Part shown: positions 53,024 through 62,194 of the stretch, one piece after another | Position numbering within the stretch: the stretch's first letter is position 1 | Layout: every line of letters starts with the position of its first letter | From: Halothiobacillus neapolitanus c2 | Lineage (GTDB): Bacteria; Pseudomonadota; Gammaproteobacteria; Halothiobacillales; Halothiobacillaceae | Length of the DNA stretch: 64,000 bases | NCBI RefSeq assembly: GCF_000024765.1 | Contig: NC_013422.1 | Location: 2,359,501-2,423,500 of the forward strand | Direction of reading: 5' to 3' | Position numbers and translations under genes: made by a program | Notes under the pieces: model-generated | What the model saw: the letters and a program-made list of their open reading frames with translations, nothing else | The model's database searches: none | What the model was told of the DNA's origin: nothing

Positions 53024-53904
53024 ACCACCCGTCCGACGCGATTACTTCACTCAAGCCGGTTTATCTCGACGGCATCGGCGTATTCGGCCCCGGCATCGCC
53101 GACTGGTCGCAAGCCCGTGCCGTGCTGAATGGCAGCGCCGCATTCGACATCAACGCCGATATACCGCCGTTCAATGTCGCCGATTTGCCCGGCACCGAAC
53201 GCCGCCGCGCAGGAAAATCGGTGAAACTCGCCGTCGATCTGGCCGCACAGGCCGTGCTCGCCGCCCGGATCGATCCGACGCAACCTGCCGCCGTGTTCGC
53301 TTCCACCAGCGGAGACACCAACGTGCTGACGGATATCTGCGCTGCGCTGGCCACCGACGACCGACTGATTTCGCCGATGCGTTTTCACAATTCCGTACAT
53401 AACGCCGCCTCCGGCTACTGGACCATCGCCCAAAGCAATCGCCAACCCACCACGGCGGTGGCCCTGCACAACCTCACAGCTAGCGCCGGTCTGCTCGAGG
53501 CGGCCGTTCAGGTCGTGACTGAACAGATGCCCGTGCTCTTAGTGATTTACGATATTCCCTTTCCGCCGCCGCTCGATGCCGCCGAACCGATCGCAACCGT
53601 ATTTGGCGTGAGTTTTCTGCTCCGGCCAGCGCGAACCGAACACAGCGTTGCCCAACTCGCGCTTTCGCTCACAGCGGCCAGCGAGTCCCCCGTTGATACG
53701 CTGACCAATCCCGCGCTGGAAGCCCTGCGCACCGGTGTCGCCGCCGCGCGCATTCTGCCTCTGCTGGCTACGCTGGCGAACGAACGGAACGGAGCTAAGA
53801 GCGCAACGCACACCGTCACGCTCGATTACGTCGCGCCGCGCGTGCTGACGCTGGATGTCACTGCGCTCAAGAGCACCGCCGACAACATGAGGAGCCACTC
53901 ATGA
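53020..53904 (+). CDS. Ketosynthase-like chain-length factor, no active-site cysteine
   Basis: A 294-residue short ketosynthase-type protein (ketoacyl-synt_2 type). The region where a KS would carry cysteine reads FHNSVHNAASGYWTI, without a Cys nucleophile. It would pair with the active KS encoded just upstream and set chain length. Overlaps on both sides (four bases with KS, four with the reductase) make coupled translation likely. Confidence 0.82.
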   Translation: MNHPSDAITSLKPVYLDGIGVFGPGIADWSQARAVLNGSAAFDINADIPPFNVADLPGTERRRAGKSVKLAVDLAAQAVLAARIDPTQPAAVFASTSGDTNVLTDICAALATDDRLISPMRFHNSVHNAASGYWTIAQSNRQPTTAVALHNLTASAGLLEAAVQVVTEQMPVLLVIYDIPFPPPLDAAEPIATVFGVSFLLRPARTEHSVAQLALSLTAASESPVDTLTNPALEALRTGVAAARILPLLATLANERNGAKSATHTVTLDYVAPRVLTLDVTALKSTADNMRSHS

Positions 53905-54623
53905 AACGCGCTCTGGTTACCGGCGGCAGCGGTGCCATCGGCGCGGCCATCTGCGAACGTCTGGCCGCCGACGGGCTTGAGGTTCTGGTGCATGCCAATA
54001 GCGGTATCGCCCGGGCCGAAGCCGTCGTGGCGCGCATTCAGGCAGCGGGGGGAATAGCACGCGCCGTCTGTTTCGATCTTTCCGACTTTGCCGCGACCGA
54101 TCAGGCCATCGCCGAGCTCATGGACGAGGCGCACCCGATCCAGGTGCTCGTGAACAACGCGGGCATCCACGACGACGCTCCGCTCGCAGGCATGTCCGCC
54201 GAGCGTTGGCATCGCGTCGTCGATATTTCGCTCAACGGGTTTTATCACGTCACCCAACCCCTGTTGCTGCCGATGATTCGCACCCGTTGGGGCCGCATCA
54301 TCAACATCAGCTCCATTGCGGGCGTGATGGGCAACCGCGGGCAGGTGAACTATGCCGCCGCCAAGGCCGGGCTGATCGGCGCCACCAAGGCACTGGCGCA
54401 GGAATGCGCCTCACGGGGCGTGCTCGTCAATGCGATTGCCCCCGGCATTATCGAATCACCCATGATCGAATCGGCCTTCACGCCGGAACAGATCCGCCAA
54501 CTCGTGCCGATGGCGCGGGCGGGCAAACCGGAGGAAGTCGCCGATCTCGTGGCCTTTCTCGCCTCTGATCGGGCGGCGTACATCACCGGCCAGGTCATCG
54601 GCATCAACGGCGGCATGGCGTGA
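53901..54623 (+). CDS. 3-oxoacyl-ACP reductase (FabG-like) of the pigment cluster
   Basis: A 240-residue short-chain dehydrogenase with the NADPH motif TGGSGAIGAAI, NNAG, catalytic serine in NISSIAG and YAAAK. It probably reduces beta-keto groups of the growing polyene. Four-base overlaps couple it to the chain-length factor upstream and to the polysaccharide deacetylase downstream. Confidence 0.9.
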   Translation: MKRALVTGGSGAIGAAICERLAADGLEVLVHANSGIARAEAVVARIQAAGGIARAVCFDLSDFAATDQAIAELMDEAHPIQVLVNNAGIHDDAPLAGMSAERWHRVVDISLNGFYHVTQPLLLPMIRTRWGRIINISSIAGVMGNRGQVNYAAAKAGLIGATKALAQECASRGVLVNAIAPGIIESPMIESAFTPEQIRQLVPMARAGKPEEVADLVAFLASDRAAYITGQVIGINGGMA

Positions 54624-55312
54624 CGCCGCACAAACCCGCCCACACACCCCGTCCATTCATGCTGAGTTTCGACGATGGCCCGCTGCCAAGAAAAACCGAT
54701 GCGGTGCTCGATGCGCTGAGCCGATTTCGCGGCGAGGACGGCAAACCGCTGCGTGCCGGGTTTTTCATGATCGGCGATGCGCCGGCGCGTTTTCTGGCCG
54801 GGCGGCAGTATTTCGCCCCGTATGAACTGTGGTGGCGCAAGGGCAGCATGCGCCGCCACCCCGAACTGGTGGCACGCGCGCTGGCCGAGGGTCATATGAT
54901 CGGCAATCACACGGTGCATCACGTCTGGGCACGCTGGCCCGTCTACCGCGATATGGATGCGGTTCGTAGTGAAATCCACGGCTGGGAAGCGCACGCCGAG
55001 GCAGCGGGCTGGCATCCTGCAACCGCTCCCCGACTGTTCCGCGCTCCATACCTGCTGCACACCCCGACCATGACCGCCGCCGCGACGGAACTCGGCTACC
55101 GGATCGTTGGTGGGCAAACCGTGGGCGATGCGACGCCCGGCAATGGACTGCGCGCCATCGAGCAGCAGATCCGTCGCATCCTGAATACACCGGACACACA
55201 ACCTGCATTGCTTATTTTCCATGACATCCGTCCCGTCACCGCCCATCATCTGGGCACGCTTCTCGACCGATTGCAGCATGAGGGGCACGATTTACGGCAT
55301 TTTTCGGTTTAG
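54620..55312 (+). CDS. Polysaccharide deacetylase (NodB-like) coupled to the pigment operon
   Basis: A 230-residue carbohydrate esterase 4-type protein. Motif 1 is SFDDGP, motif 2 HTVHH, and the later RAPYLLHTP and FHDIRP are as in the family. No signal peptide is visible, so it appears cytoplasmic. The start is a GTG inside the reductase stop. This is an uncommon addition to an aryl-polyene operon; it could act on the sugar added by the GT2 enzyme. Confidence 0.82.
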   Translation: MTPHKPAHTPRPFMLSFDDGPLPRKTDAVLDALSRFRGEDGKPLRAGFFMIGDAPARFLAGRQYFAPYELWWRKGSMRRHPELVARALAEGHMIGNHTVHHVWARWPVYRDMDAVRSEIHGWEAHAEAAGWHPATAPRLFRAPYLLHTPTMTAAATELGYRIVGGQTVGDATPGNGLRAIEQQIRRILNTPDTQPALLIFHDIRPVTAHHLGTLLDRLQHEGHDLRHFSV

Positions 55313-55377
55313 CGTGAACCGGCCAGATTTTTGAATCAGTGCGCATGCCCTTTTTGTAAGCGGTTGGCCGAAGGGGA

Positions 55378-56031
55378 TTATTTCGGTGGGTCGATTTTTC
55401 CCGTCACGCTGGTGTTACAACGAAACCATCCGGCGATGCTGGTGCGCGGGTGTTGCGTGGGCAACACTTCATGGGGCATGGATTCGCTCATAAAGACGAC
55501 CAGCTTGCCCATTTCGGGCGTGATCACGGCCCGTATATCCCCAGAGTCCTCGGCGTTCTCGCCGTAGATCACCAATTCGCCGCCCCAATCAGCCTGCCAC
55601 TCTGGGTTCAGGTAACAAACGACGGACACCATTCGGCTGGCCCGCCCGCGAAAGCTGTCGAGGTGTTTTTTGTAGAAGCCGCCCGGCTGGTAGCGCGCAA
55701 AGTGGCATTCGTATTCGAACAAGCCCAAAAACAAACTGCGGTTGAGGTAGGTTTGCAGCTCGGCCATCTGGTCGAGGTACGCCTTTTGCGCGGCTGTGCG
55801 CCCATCGAACCATTTGATTTCATCACGACGAATGGTTGCGTTGACCTGATGGATCACCCCGCGGCCGACCCCGGCGGGTTCCAGATGGCCGTCGGCCTCG
55901 TGCTGCTCGGCTTCTGCTAGGAGGGCCTGACACAACGACGTGCTCAAGGCCCGTGGCCATTGATACCAACCGCGCGCCACGAGGGCATCAACCAGCGGCG
56001 CGTACCGCTCGGGCGTGTCGTTTTCGTTCAT
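55378..56031 (-). CDS. 2OG-Fe(II) oxygenase, prolyl 4-hydroxylase-like
   Basis: A 217-residue oxygenase of the P4Hc type. The iron ligands are in KKHLDSF (His, Asp) and PHEVLPT (His), with RTSIAGWF providing the 2-oxoglutarate arginine. The ATG at 56031 starts MNENDTPERY; an in-frame ATG at 56058 is also possible and neither has a strong ribosome site. It converges on the deacetylase gene. The substrate is unknown. Confidence 0.82.
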   Translation of the reverse strand: MNENDTPERYAPLVDALVARGWYQWPRALSTSLCQALLAEAEQHEADGHLEPAGVGRGVIHQVNATIRRDEIKWFDGRTAAQKAYLDQMAELQTYLNRSLFLGLFEYECHFARYQPGGFYKKHLDSFRGRASRMVSVVCYLNPEWQADWGGELVIYGENAEDSGDIRAVITPEMGKLVVFMSESMPHEVLPTQHPRTSIAGWFRCNTSVTGKIDPPK

Positions 56032-56187
56032 GAGGGAATCTTTCGTGGGGGTAGGCATAGCCGCCGCGCGGGGCCGCGCCGGCGGTGGTCGCCGGGCAAG
56101 ATGCTTTCAGCGAGCGAGCATTATAGTGAAGCCTGCTGCGAATGCAGCGCGTTTCATGCAGCGATTCGAGCGCAGTTTGATTGGAAA

Positions 56188-57093
56188 TTAAGGACAGCTG
56201 GCCAGCGTGGTCGCCAGATCCGGGTAGCGTGGTTGCCAGTCGAGCGCCAGCTGGATGGCGCGGGCGTCGATCCGCTTGGATTCGGTTAAAAATTCACGCG
56301 CCATCGGCGAGGATTGCGCCAGCACGTCCGCCAGCGGCAAACACGGGGGCGCGGGCAAATCAAAATGCGCCGCCGTGTTCACATAGAGCTCTGTCATCGG
56401 GCGGGGGTTGTTGTCGCTGACGTTGAACACACCGGCTACCGGCGCGGCCTGTTCCACTCGGGCGATCAGGCGTGTGTAGATATCGGCCAGATCATCGGCA
56501 TGAATGCGATTGGACCACGGCGATTCTTCGGGGCAAACAACCGGCGCACCTGCACGAATTCGCTCCAAAGGCAGGCGGTCGCAGGCGTACAGGCCGGTCA
56601 GCCGCAGCACGGTCAAGGGCACGCTATGAGCGGCACACCACTGCCCGAAGCGGGTTTCGGCATCCAGACGGCGGCGGCCCCGATCATGCGCGGGGTTGGG
56701 CGGCGTGTGTTCATCGACCCAAGCGCCGCCCTGATCGCCATACACGGCGGTGGTGCTGGCATAAATCACCGCGCTGGGGCGTTGATGATCGGGCACGGCC
56801 GCAAGCCAGTTGGCCACGCGGCTGTCCACCTCGCCTGATCGGGCGGGCGGTGCGAAATAGAGCCAGATGGCCCGAGCGGGGATATCAACTGTCGATGCCA
56901 TTTGATCGAGATCAATGGCCACGGACGCCCAATGGCCACGATGCGTGACCGGGCAAAACGGCACCTGTCGCGAGAAGGCGGTGATGGCACGCTGAGGGTG
57001 TCGTTCGGCCACGCGCCGGGCAATATCGCCATAACCGATGATGACCAAAGGCAAGGTGGCCCCGCTTGAATGCTGATCTTTTTCATTGGACAT
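56188..57093 (-). CDS. NAD-dependent epimerase/SDR family protein (YeeZ-like)
   Basis: A 301-residue protein with an N-terminal Rossmann-type motif (LVIIGYGDIARRVAE), YASTTAVYGDQGG containing the SDR tyrosine, LRLTGLYACDRLP and a C-terminal domain ending in LATTLASCP. It resembles the YeeZ group of NAD(P)-binding epimerase-like proteins. The ATG at 57093 overlaps the murJ end by 11 bases. No specific reaction can be assigned. Confidence 0.78.
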   Translation of the reverse strand: MSNEKDQHSSGATLPLVIIGYGDIARRVAERHPQRAITAFSRQVPFCPVTHRGHWASVAIDLDQMASTVDIPARAIWLYFAPPARSGEVDSRVANWLAAVPDHQRPSAVIYASTTAVYGDQGGAWVDEHTPPNPAHDRGRRRLDAETRFGQWCAAHSVPLTVLRLTGLYACDRLPLERIRAGAPVVCPEESPWSNRIHADDLADIYTRLIARVEQAAPVAGVFNVSDNNPRPMTELYVNTAAHFDLPAPPCLPLADVLAQSSPMAREFLTESKRIDARAIQLALDWQPRYPDLATTLASCP

Positions 57094-58648
57094 TTTTAAG
57101 TTGCTCCCACAGACGGCGCGGGTGAAGCCCAGCCAGCCAGCCACTGATGGCGTACACACCCGCCCCGCCGCCAATCAATAAAACAAGCCAGCCGATCCGC
57201 GTCAAGGCGTTGGCGTCGGTCCACTGTATCGCGGCGGGTCGCAACCAGAGCAACACTGCGGCCATCACGAGCGTCGCGGCCAGCACTTGGCGCAAGAATA
57301 ACCATAAGGCCGGATCGGGTTGCCAGGCATCGCGTTTTTTCAAAAAATACGCCAGTAAGCCGAAATTGACCCAAGCAGCCATCGCGGTGGTCAGCGCCAG
57401 GCCCGCATGGGCGGCATAACCGCCGAACAAAAACATCCACGGCAACACAATGATCGCCTTAAAGATCAGATTGGCGGCCACGGCGACCATGCCGATCTTG
57501 ACCGGCGTTTTGGTGTCTTGCCGAGCATAAAAACCCGGCGCGAACATCTTGATCAGCAAAAAGGCGGGCAAACCCAGCGCGTAGGCCGACATGGCCAAGG
57601 CGACCATGTGCGTGTCGAAGGCGTTGAACGAGCCGTATTCAAACAGCGTCGCCAGCATCGGTTGCGCCAGCACCACCAGCCCCGCGCAGATCGGCAGCCC
57701 CAGTAGCACGGTGAACTTGATGGCCCAGTTGAGCGTGCCGGAAAAATCGCCATGATCGGTGCGGCTGTAGGCGCGGGAGAGCTTGGGCAGGATGACGGTG
57801 GAAATCGCCACGCCGAACACGCCCAGCGGTAATTCCACCAGCCGATCACTGTAGTACAGCCACGAGACGCTACCCACCATCAGCATGGAAGCGAGGATGG
57901 TATCGACCAATAAATTGATCTGTGTGATCGAGGCGCCGAACATCGCCGGAATCATCAGGCGGATGGTTTTGCGCACCCCCGCGTGGCGGCCAAAGCGTGG
58001 GCGCGGCAACAAGCCCAATCGCGCAAGAAACGGCAGCAGGAAGAACAACTGCAGAATACCGGCAAAGAACACGCCCCAGGCCAGCGCCATCACCGGCTCC
58101 TTGAACCAGGGCGCAGCAACGAGGGTGGCAAAAATCAGCGAGATATTGAGCCAGATCGGCGCCAGCGCCGGCATGCCGAATCGCCCGAAGGCGTTAAGCG
58201 TACTGGCGGCGAAGGCCGTCAGCGAGATGAAAAACAGATACGGGAACGTGATCCAGAGCATGTGTGCCGCAAGCGCCCGTTGCGCCGGATCATCCGAAAA
58301 GCCCGGTGCAAAGACAGTAATGACCAGCGGCGCGGCACTGATGCCCAAGCCGACGACCACGATCAACACCGCCGCCAGTGTGCCGAACATATGATCGATA
58401 AAATCCTTGAGTTCCGCCCGGGTGTTCTTTTCCCGATATTCCGACAACACCGGCACGAAGGCCTGCTGGAATGCGCCTTCGGCAAACAGGCGACGCAGGA
58501 AATTGGGGATCTTGAACACCACGAAAAAGGCATCGGTGGCCGGGCTGGCACCGAAAACGCGCGCCAGCAGCATGTCGCGCACAAAACCGAGCACGCGCGA
58601 AATCATCGTCATGCTGCTGATCAGCGCGGTGGAACGCAGTAGGCCCAT
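57083..58648 (-). CDS. murJ: Lipid II flippase MurJ (MviN)
   Basis: A 521-residue polytopic membrane protein with about fourteen helices that flips lipid II for peptidoglycan synthesis. Family markers are MGLLRSTALISSMTMISRVLGFVRDMLLARVFGAS at the start and RRLFAEGAFQQAFVPVLSEY. The ATG at 58648 is chosen for this N-terminus; a longer frame from 58762 overlaps dapE and is rejected. It lies 28 bases downstream of dapE on the same strand. Confidence 0.93.
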   Translation of the reverse strand: MGLLRSTALISSMTMISRVLGFVRDMLLARVFGASPATDAFFVVFKIPNFLRRLFAEGAFQQAFVPVLSEYREKNTRAELKDFIDHMFGTLAAVLIVVVGLGISAAPLVITVFAPGFSDDPAQRALAAHMLWITFPYLFFISLTAFAASTLNAFGRFGMPALAPIWLNISLIFATLVAAPWFKEPVMALAWGVFFAGILQLFFLLPFLARLGLLPRPRFGRHAGVRKTIRLMIPAMFGASITQINLLVDTILASMLMVGSVSWLYYSDRLVELPLGVFGVAISTVILPKLSRAYSRTDHGDFSGTLNWAIKFTVLLGLPICAGLVVLAQPMLATLFEYGSFNAFDTHMVALAMSAYALGLPAFLLIKMFAPGFYARQDTKTPVKIGMVAVAANLIFKAIIVLPWMFLFGGYAAHAGLALTTAMAAWVNFGLLAYFLKKRDAWQPDPALWLFLRQVLAATLVMAAVLLWLRPAAIQWTDANALTRIGWLVLLIGGGAGVYAISGWLAGLHPRRLWEQLKNVQ

Positions 58649-58676
58649 GGTCGTCAGTGACCGGCGCGGCGCGGTA

Positions 58677-59828
58677 TCAAAGCGTCGCTGCCAGTTGATT
58701 AAGCAGGGCCTCATAAATGCGCGACAGATCGATAAGGTGCGCCACCGGCACTCGCTCGTCAATTTGATGGATCGTCGCGTTCAGCGGGCCGAGCTCCACC
58801 ACCTCTGCCCCTGTCGGTGCAATAAAGCGGCCATCAGAGGTGCCGCCCGCCGTAGACGGCAACGGTTTGACGCCCGTCACCTGCGCCACCGCTGCCTCGA
58901 CCGCCTGCACGAACGCGCCCTGTTTCGTCAGGAAGGGTTGCCCTGAAACAGACCAATTCAAGGTATGTCGCAGTTGGTGTTTTTCCAGTAAGGCTTCGAC
59001 GCGTGCCTGGATTTTTTCCACCGAGCTTTCGGTGTTGAAGCGCAGATTGAATTGCACGTGCAACGCACCGGGAATCACGTTGTTCGCGCCCGTACCGGCC
59101 TGAATATTGGCGATTTGCAGGGTCGAAGGCGGAAAATGCGCGTTGCCCTGATCCCATTCGATGGCCGTGAGTTCGGCCAGAAACGGCGCGGCGCGGTGTA
59201 CGGGATTATCCGCCAGATGCGGATAGGCGACATGGCCTTGCTTGCCGTGGACAACGAGATTGCCCGTGATCGAGCCGCGACGACCAATCTTGTATTCATC
59301 GCCCAGGCGCTCGCGACTGGAGGGTTCGCCCACCAGACACCAGTCGATTTTTTCATCGCGCGCGTTCAACCACTCGATGACCTTGACCGTGCCATCGACG
59401 GCCACGCCTTCTTCATCGCTGGTAATCAAAAAAGCCATGCGAAACGGTGGTTCGGGCGTCGTCTGCACAAAACGCTCGATGGCCGTGACCATCGCCGCGA
59501 TCGAACCTTTCATATCCGCGCTGCCGCGGCCGATCAGCACGTCATCGACGATGTTCGCGGCAAACGGCGGCTGGCTCCAGGCTGTGGCATCGCCCGTCGG
59601 CACCACGTCGGTGTGACCGGCAAAACAAAACAACGGGCCGGATGAGCCACGCACCGCCCAGAGGTTATCCACAGCACCAAACCGCAGCGGCGTGATCGTG
59701 AAATCCATTGCGGCAAGACGTTCAGCCAATAACGGCTGACAACCGGCATCTTCCGGCGTGACCGAGGCCCGGCGAATCAGATCTTGCGCCAGAGCAATGG
59801 TCGGGTCGGGATGGAACGCGTCGTTCAT
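58677..59828 (-). CDS. dapE: Succinyl-diaminopimelate desuccinylase
   Basis: An M20 zinc peptidase-fold enzyme of 383 residues in the lysine/diaminopimelate pathway. Metal and catalytic motifs are [34 protein letters not shown] and the late [12 protein letters not shown]. The ATG at 59828 gives the standard length. It lies 20 bases after the ArsC-like gene, the dapE-adjacent YffB arrangement common in gammaproteobacteria. Confidence 0.94.
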   Translation of the reverse strand: MNDAFHPDPTIALAQDLIRRASVTPEDAGCQPLLAERLAAMDFTITPLRFGAVDNLWAVRGSSGPLFCFAGHTDVVPTGDATAWSQPPFAANIVDDVLIGRGSADMKGSIAAMVTAIERFVQTTPEPPFRMAFLITSDEEGVAVDGTVKVIEWLNARDEKIDWCLVGEPSSRERLGDEYKIGRRGSITGNLVVHGKQGHVAYPHLADNPVHRAAPFLAELTAIEWDQGNAHFPPSTLQIANIQAGTGANNVIPGALHVQFNLRFNTESSVEKIQARVEALLEKHQLRHTLNWSVSGQPFLTKQGAFVQAVEAAVAQVTGVKPLPSTAGGTSDGRFIAPTGAEVVELGPLNATIHQIDERVPVAHLIDLSRIYEALLNQLAATL

Positions 59829-59848
59829 GAGGACACCTTGTTGATGGT

Positions 59849-60211
59849 TTATTGGTTGATGGCTTCTTGGATAAGGGCGTGTTGCCATTGCTCGGGGTCA
59901 AAACCGACCAGGGTGACATCATCGGACACCAGAATCGGGCGTTTGATCAGGCTGGGATTGTTCAAAGCCGCGGCACGTGCCAAAGTCGTAGTCATGGCGT
60001 CGCGTTCCGCTTGTGGCAACCGCCGCCAGCTCGTACCCCGACGATTGATTACCGTTTCCCAACCGAATTCAGCCAGCCAGCGATCCAGCAGATCTTCGGG
60101 CACACCAGCCTTTTTGTAATCATGGAACAGGTAATCCACACCGTGATCGACCAGCCAAGCGCGGGCTTTTTTAACAGTGTCGCATTGGGGAATTCCAAAT
60201 AAAGTCATCAT
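59849..60211 (-). CDS. ArsC/Spx-family protein (YffB-like)
   Basis: A 120-residue thioredoxin-fold protein of the ArsC superfamily: [17 protein letters not shown] with the redox cysteine, [10 protein letters not shown]-like [12 protein letters not shown] and [11 protein letters not shown]. The position just upstream of dapE is typical of YffB, whose function is uncertain. Start codons at 60211 and 60208 are adjacent. Confidence 0.88.
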   Translation of the reverse strand: MMTLFGIPQCDTVKKARAWLVDHGVDYLFHDYKKAGVPEDLLDRWLAEFGWETVINRRGTSWRRLPQAERDAMTTTLARAAALNNPSLIKRPILVSDDVTLVGFDPEQWQHALIQEAINQ

Positions 60212-60492
60212 GTTAATTAATTCACAAGGTAAGTGATTCGCATTGGTCAGGATAGATAAGTTTGATTCGTGACAGGCTCATCGCTGGCTAAACTGTTTTA
60301 TGTGACCTTCCGGCGCGTGCCGTCCTTAAGATTGCGACAGAAAATGACCCGCCCGAAAAAAAACCAATCAAATTAGGCTGTTATTTTCTACCGCTCGGTC
60401 GCTGGCCTGATGGGCCATGGCGACACGCAAGGAACGCCGATCCCGTGAGCAGAATCAAACGTTTTCCAGACAGATTTCATTGAGGAGCCACC

Positions 60493-60831
60493 ATGAATTC
60501 TACGCCATTTAATCAAAAACACCTCGCCTCGGCGCTGGTGGCAGCCTTTATGGTCACCGTTGCACCGGCTGTTCTGGCAGAGCCCCATGACGCACAATGG
60601 GGGCAGGAGCTGCACGCACAGCATTGTGCCGACTGCCATTCCGCGCCCCATGATGCTGCTTTTTACACGTCCAAACGCGGTGGCAAAATCAAGAGCCTGG
60701 CCGGCTTGAACACGATGGTTCAATCCTGCGCCAATCACTTCAATGTCCCCTGGTTCGATGAAGAGGTAAACGCGGTGTCGGCTTACCTGAATCAGACTTA
60801 CTATCAATTCGATCAGACCCGTGCCGATTAG
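60493..60831 (+). CDS. Small periplasmic monoheme cytochrome c
   Basis: A 112-residue secreted protein with a signal peptide ending at about residue 30 (AVLAEP) and one CxxCH heme site, CADCH. The segment NTMVQSCANHFNVPWFDEEVNAVSAYLNQTYYQF has the pattern of small SHP-like or DHC-associated cytochromes, with a second free cysteine. GAGGAG precedes the ATG. A PepSY protein and a cytochrome b561 are encoded about 530 bases downstream, so electron transfer between them is possible. The 281 bases upstream hold no gene I can see. Confidence 0.8.
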   Translation: MNSTPFNQKHLASALVAAFMVTVAPAVLAEPHDAQWGQELHAQHCADCHSAPHDAAFYTSKRGGKIKSLAGLNTMVQSCANHFNVPWFDEEVNAVSAYLNQTYYQFDQTRAD

Positions 60832-60873
60832 CAAGAAACCCTGACGTAATTATTCAGATCTTCATCAGGGAAG

Positions 60874-60971
60874 CTCGAAAAACCCGTCATTCCTGCGTAG
60901 GCGGGAATCCAGCGCCTTGATTTTTTTGGGCTCCCGCTTTCGCGGGAACGACGAACCATGGGTATTTCGAG
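60874..60971. repeat. MITE-like element, full copy 2 (about 98 bp)
   Basis: The same layout as the copy at 35934-36030: CTCGAAA / TTTCGAG ends, a first hairpin TTCCTGC-GTAG-GCGGGAA, the shared GAATCCAGCGCCTTGATTTT spacer and a second hairpin CTCCCGC-TTTC-GCGGGA. One arm base differs. It lies in the 528-base gap between the cytochrome c and PepSY genes. The rest of that gap shows no gene apart from the regulatory site at 61238-61260. Confidence 0.85.
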
Positions 60972-61237
60972 GTGCCCATCTTCATCAAGGATTGCCCTTC
61001 AAGTGCCCGCATCACTGTGCGGTACCTCGGTGTTGTTCCTTGCACGCTCCAGACGTCGTGTTATCTGGGCTACATGATTCCTGACGTGTTTGGTCGCAGC
61101 GCATTTCTTTCTGCGGCGCGAGCGCGCCTTGCGTCCAATCGGACAGCGACTCGCTGAGCATGCATCCAAGAGCGCAACAGTTCACTAGCGCTTAGCTCTG
61201 CGATTAGTCCGGCAATTAACTAGGCTGGGCATTCGAT

Positions 61238-61260
61238 ATATTTTGATAATCATTCGCATT
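61238..61260. promoter_or_regulatory. Possible Fur box upstream of the PepSY/cytochrome b genes
   Basis: The bases include GATAATCATT, identical to the core of the Fur consensus (GATAATGATAATCATTATC), followed by CGCATTA. The left arm is degenerate (ATATTTT). It sits about 100 bases before the PepSY ATG, in an AT-rich promoter-like region. Iron control of the two genes is an inference. Confidence 0.5.
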
Positions 61261-61359
61261 AGCGTTAATTTTATTCATGCATAAACCGCAATTCATCTTC
61301 TCCATCGATGATGAACCATGGTGATGCGCGTGATTCCACTAAGCATGAGGTTTTGAACA

Positions 61360-61632
61360 ATGAGACTGCGTTATTTTTTTATTGGATTGACCGCTGCGTT
61401 CATGAGCACCGCCGCTCAGGCAGGCCCGCAATGCACGCAAGAGCCGCGTTCGGCCTGGATGCCGGCAGACAAGGTGCTGGCCAAGGCCACCCAGGAGGTG
61501 CCCAAGCTCAAGTTGTTCAAGGTGACGGATGGCAACTGTTTTGAGATCTACGGTTGGGGCCAGGCTGGTGAAAAGCTGGAAATTTATTACCACCCGGTCA
61601 CCGGCGAGGTCGTCAAGCGCGGCAGCTGGTAA
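61360..61632 (+). CDS. Secreted PepSY-domain protein
   Basis: A 90-residue protein with a signal peptide ending AQA at about residue 20 and one PepSY-like domain (WMPADKVLAKATQEVPK, ... GNCFEIYGWGQAGEKLEIYYHPVTGEVVKR). Two cysteines remain in the mature form. It is followed within 7 bases by a cytochrome b561 gene, a pairing often seen in iron-regulated ferric-reductase-like or electron-transfer modules. Confidence 0.82.
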   Translation: MRLRYFFIGLTAAFMSTAAQAGPQCTQEPRSAWMPADKVLAKATQEVPKLKLFKVTDGNCFEIYGWGQAGEKLEIYYHPVTGEVVKRGSW

Positions 61633-61638
61633 TAGATT

Positions 61639-62145
61639 TTGTTCAAACCCCCGGCATCCGGCGTCCGGCGATGGTCGCGGCCTCAGCGCGCGATCCATTG
61701 GGGCTTGGTGCTGATCCTGCTGTTGGGGTGGTGGAGCGGATCGAACGATGAGGAGTGGCACGAATGGGTGGGCTATGGGGCCTTGGCCTTGCTCGGGCTG
61801 CGTTTTTTGCTCGGTTTTGGCAGCAGGCATCCGCATGCCAGATGGGGATTTTTCCTGCACCAACTGCTTGCCTTCCGTCGGTCACCGTCGGCGGATCATC
61901 CCGATGGGCGCCCTGTGCTCGGTCCCTTGGGCGCTTTTTCGGCCATGATGCTGTTGTTATTGATGACCGCTACCGCAGTCACGGGCTGGATGCTGACGCT
62001 TGAGCAGTTTGTTGGCGAGGATGCTGCCGAGGATCGTCATTACTGGGCATTCAATCTGACCCTGGCCTGGACGGCACTGCATGTGCTGACCCATGTCGTG
62101 CGCTGGCTGAGACGACGGCGCGTGCTGGGCTCGGACGGGGCGTAA
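61639..62145 (+). CDS. Cytochrome b561-family membrane protein
   Basis: A 168-residue four-helix cytochrome b561-type protein. Candidate heme histidines are in QRAIHWGLV, EWHEWVGYG, FLHQLLAF and ALHVLTHVVRWL. The start is the TTG at 61639 after the PepSY stop; no upstream ATG is in frame. It probably carries electrons across the membrane between quinol and a periplasmic acceptor, such as the small cytochrome c. Confidence 0.82.
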   Translation: MFKPPASGVRRWSRPQRAIHWGLVLILLLGWWSGSNDEEWHEWVGYGALALLGLRFLLGFGSRHPHARWGFFLHQLLAFRRSPSADHPDGRPVLGPLGAFSAMMLLLLMTATAVTGWMLTLEQFVGEDAAEDRHYWAFNLTLAWTALHVLTHVVRWLRRRRVLGSDGA

Positions 62146-62194
62146 AACACCCCGAATCGCGTGCAATCGTAGGCATGAGACCCCTCGATGGGGT

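Noticed and set aside
55331-55567. Small open frame beginning MNQCACPFCKRL
   Set aside because: Its cysteine-rich start is short and the frame continues antisense into the P4H-type oxygenase gene; no ribosome site.
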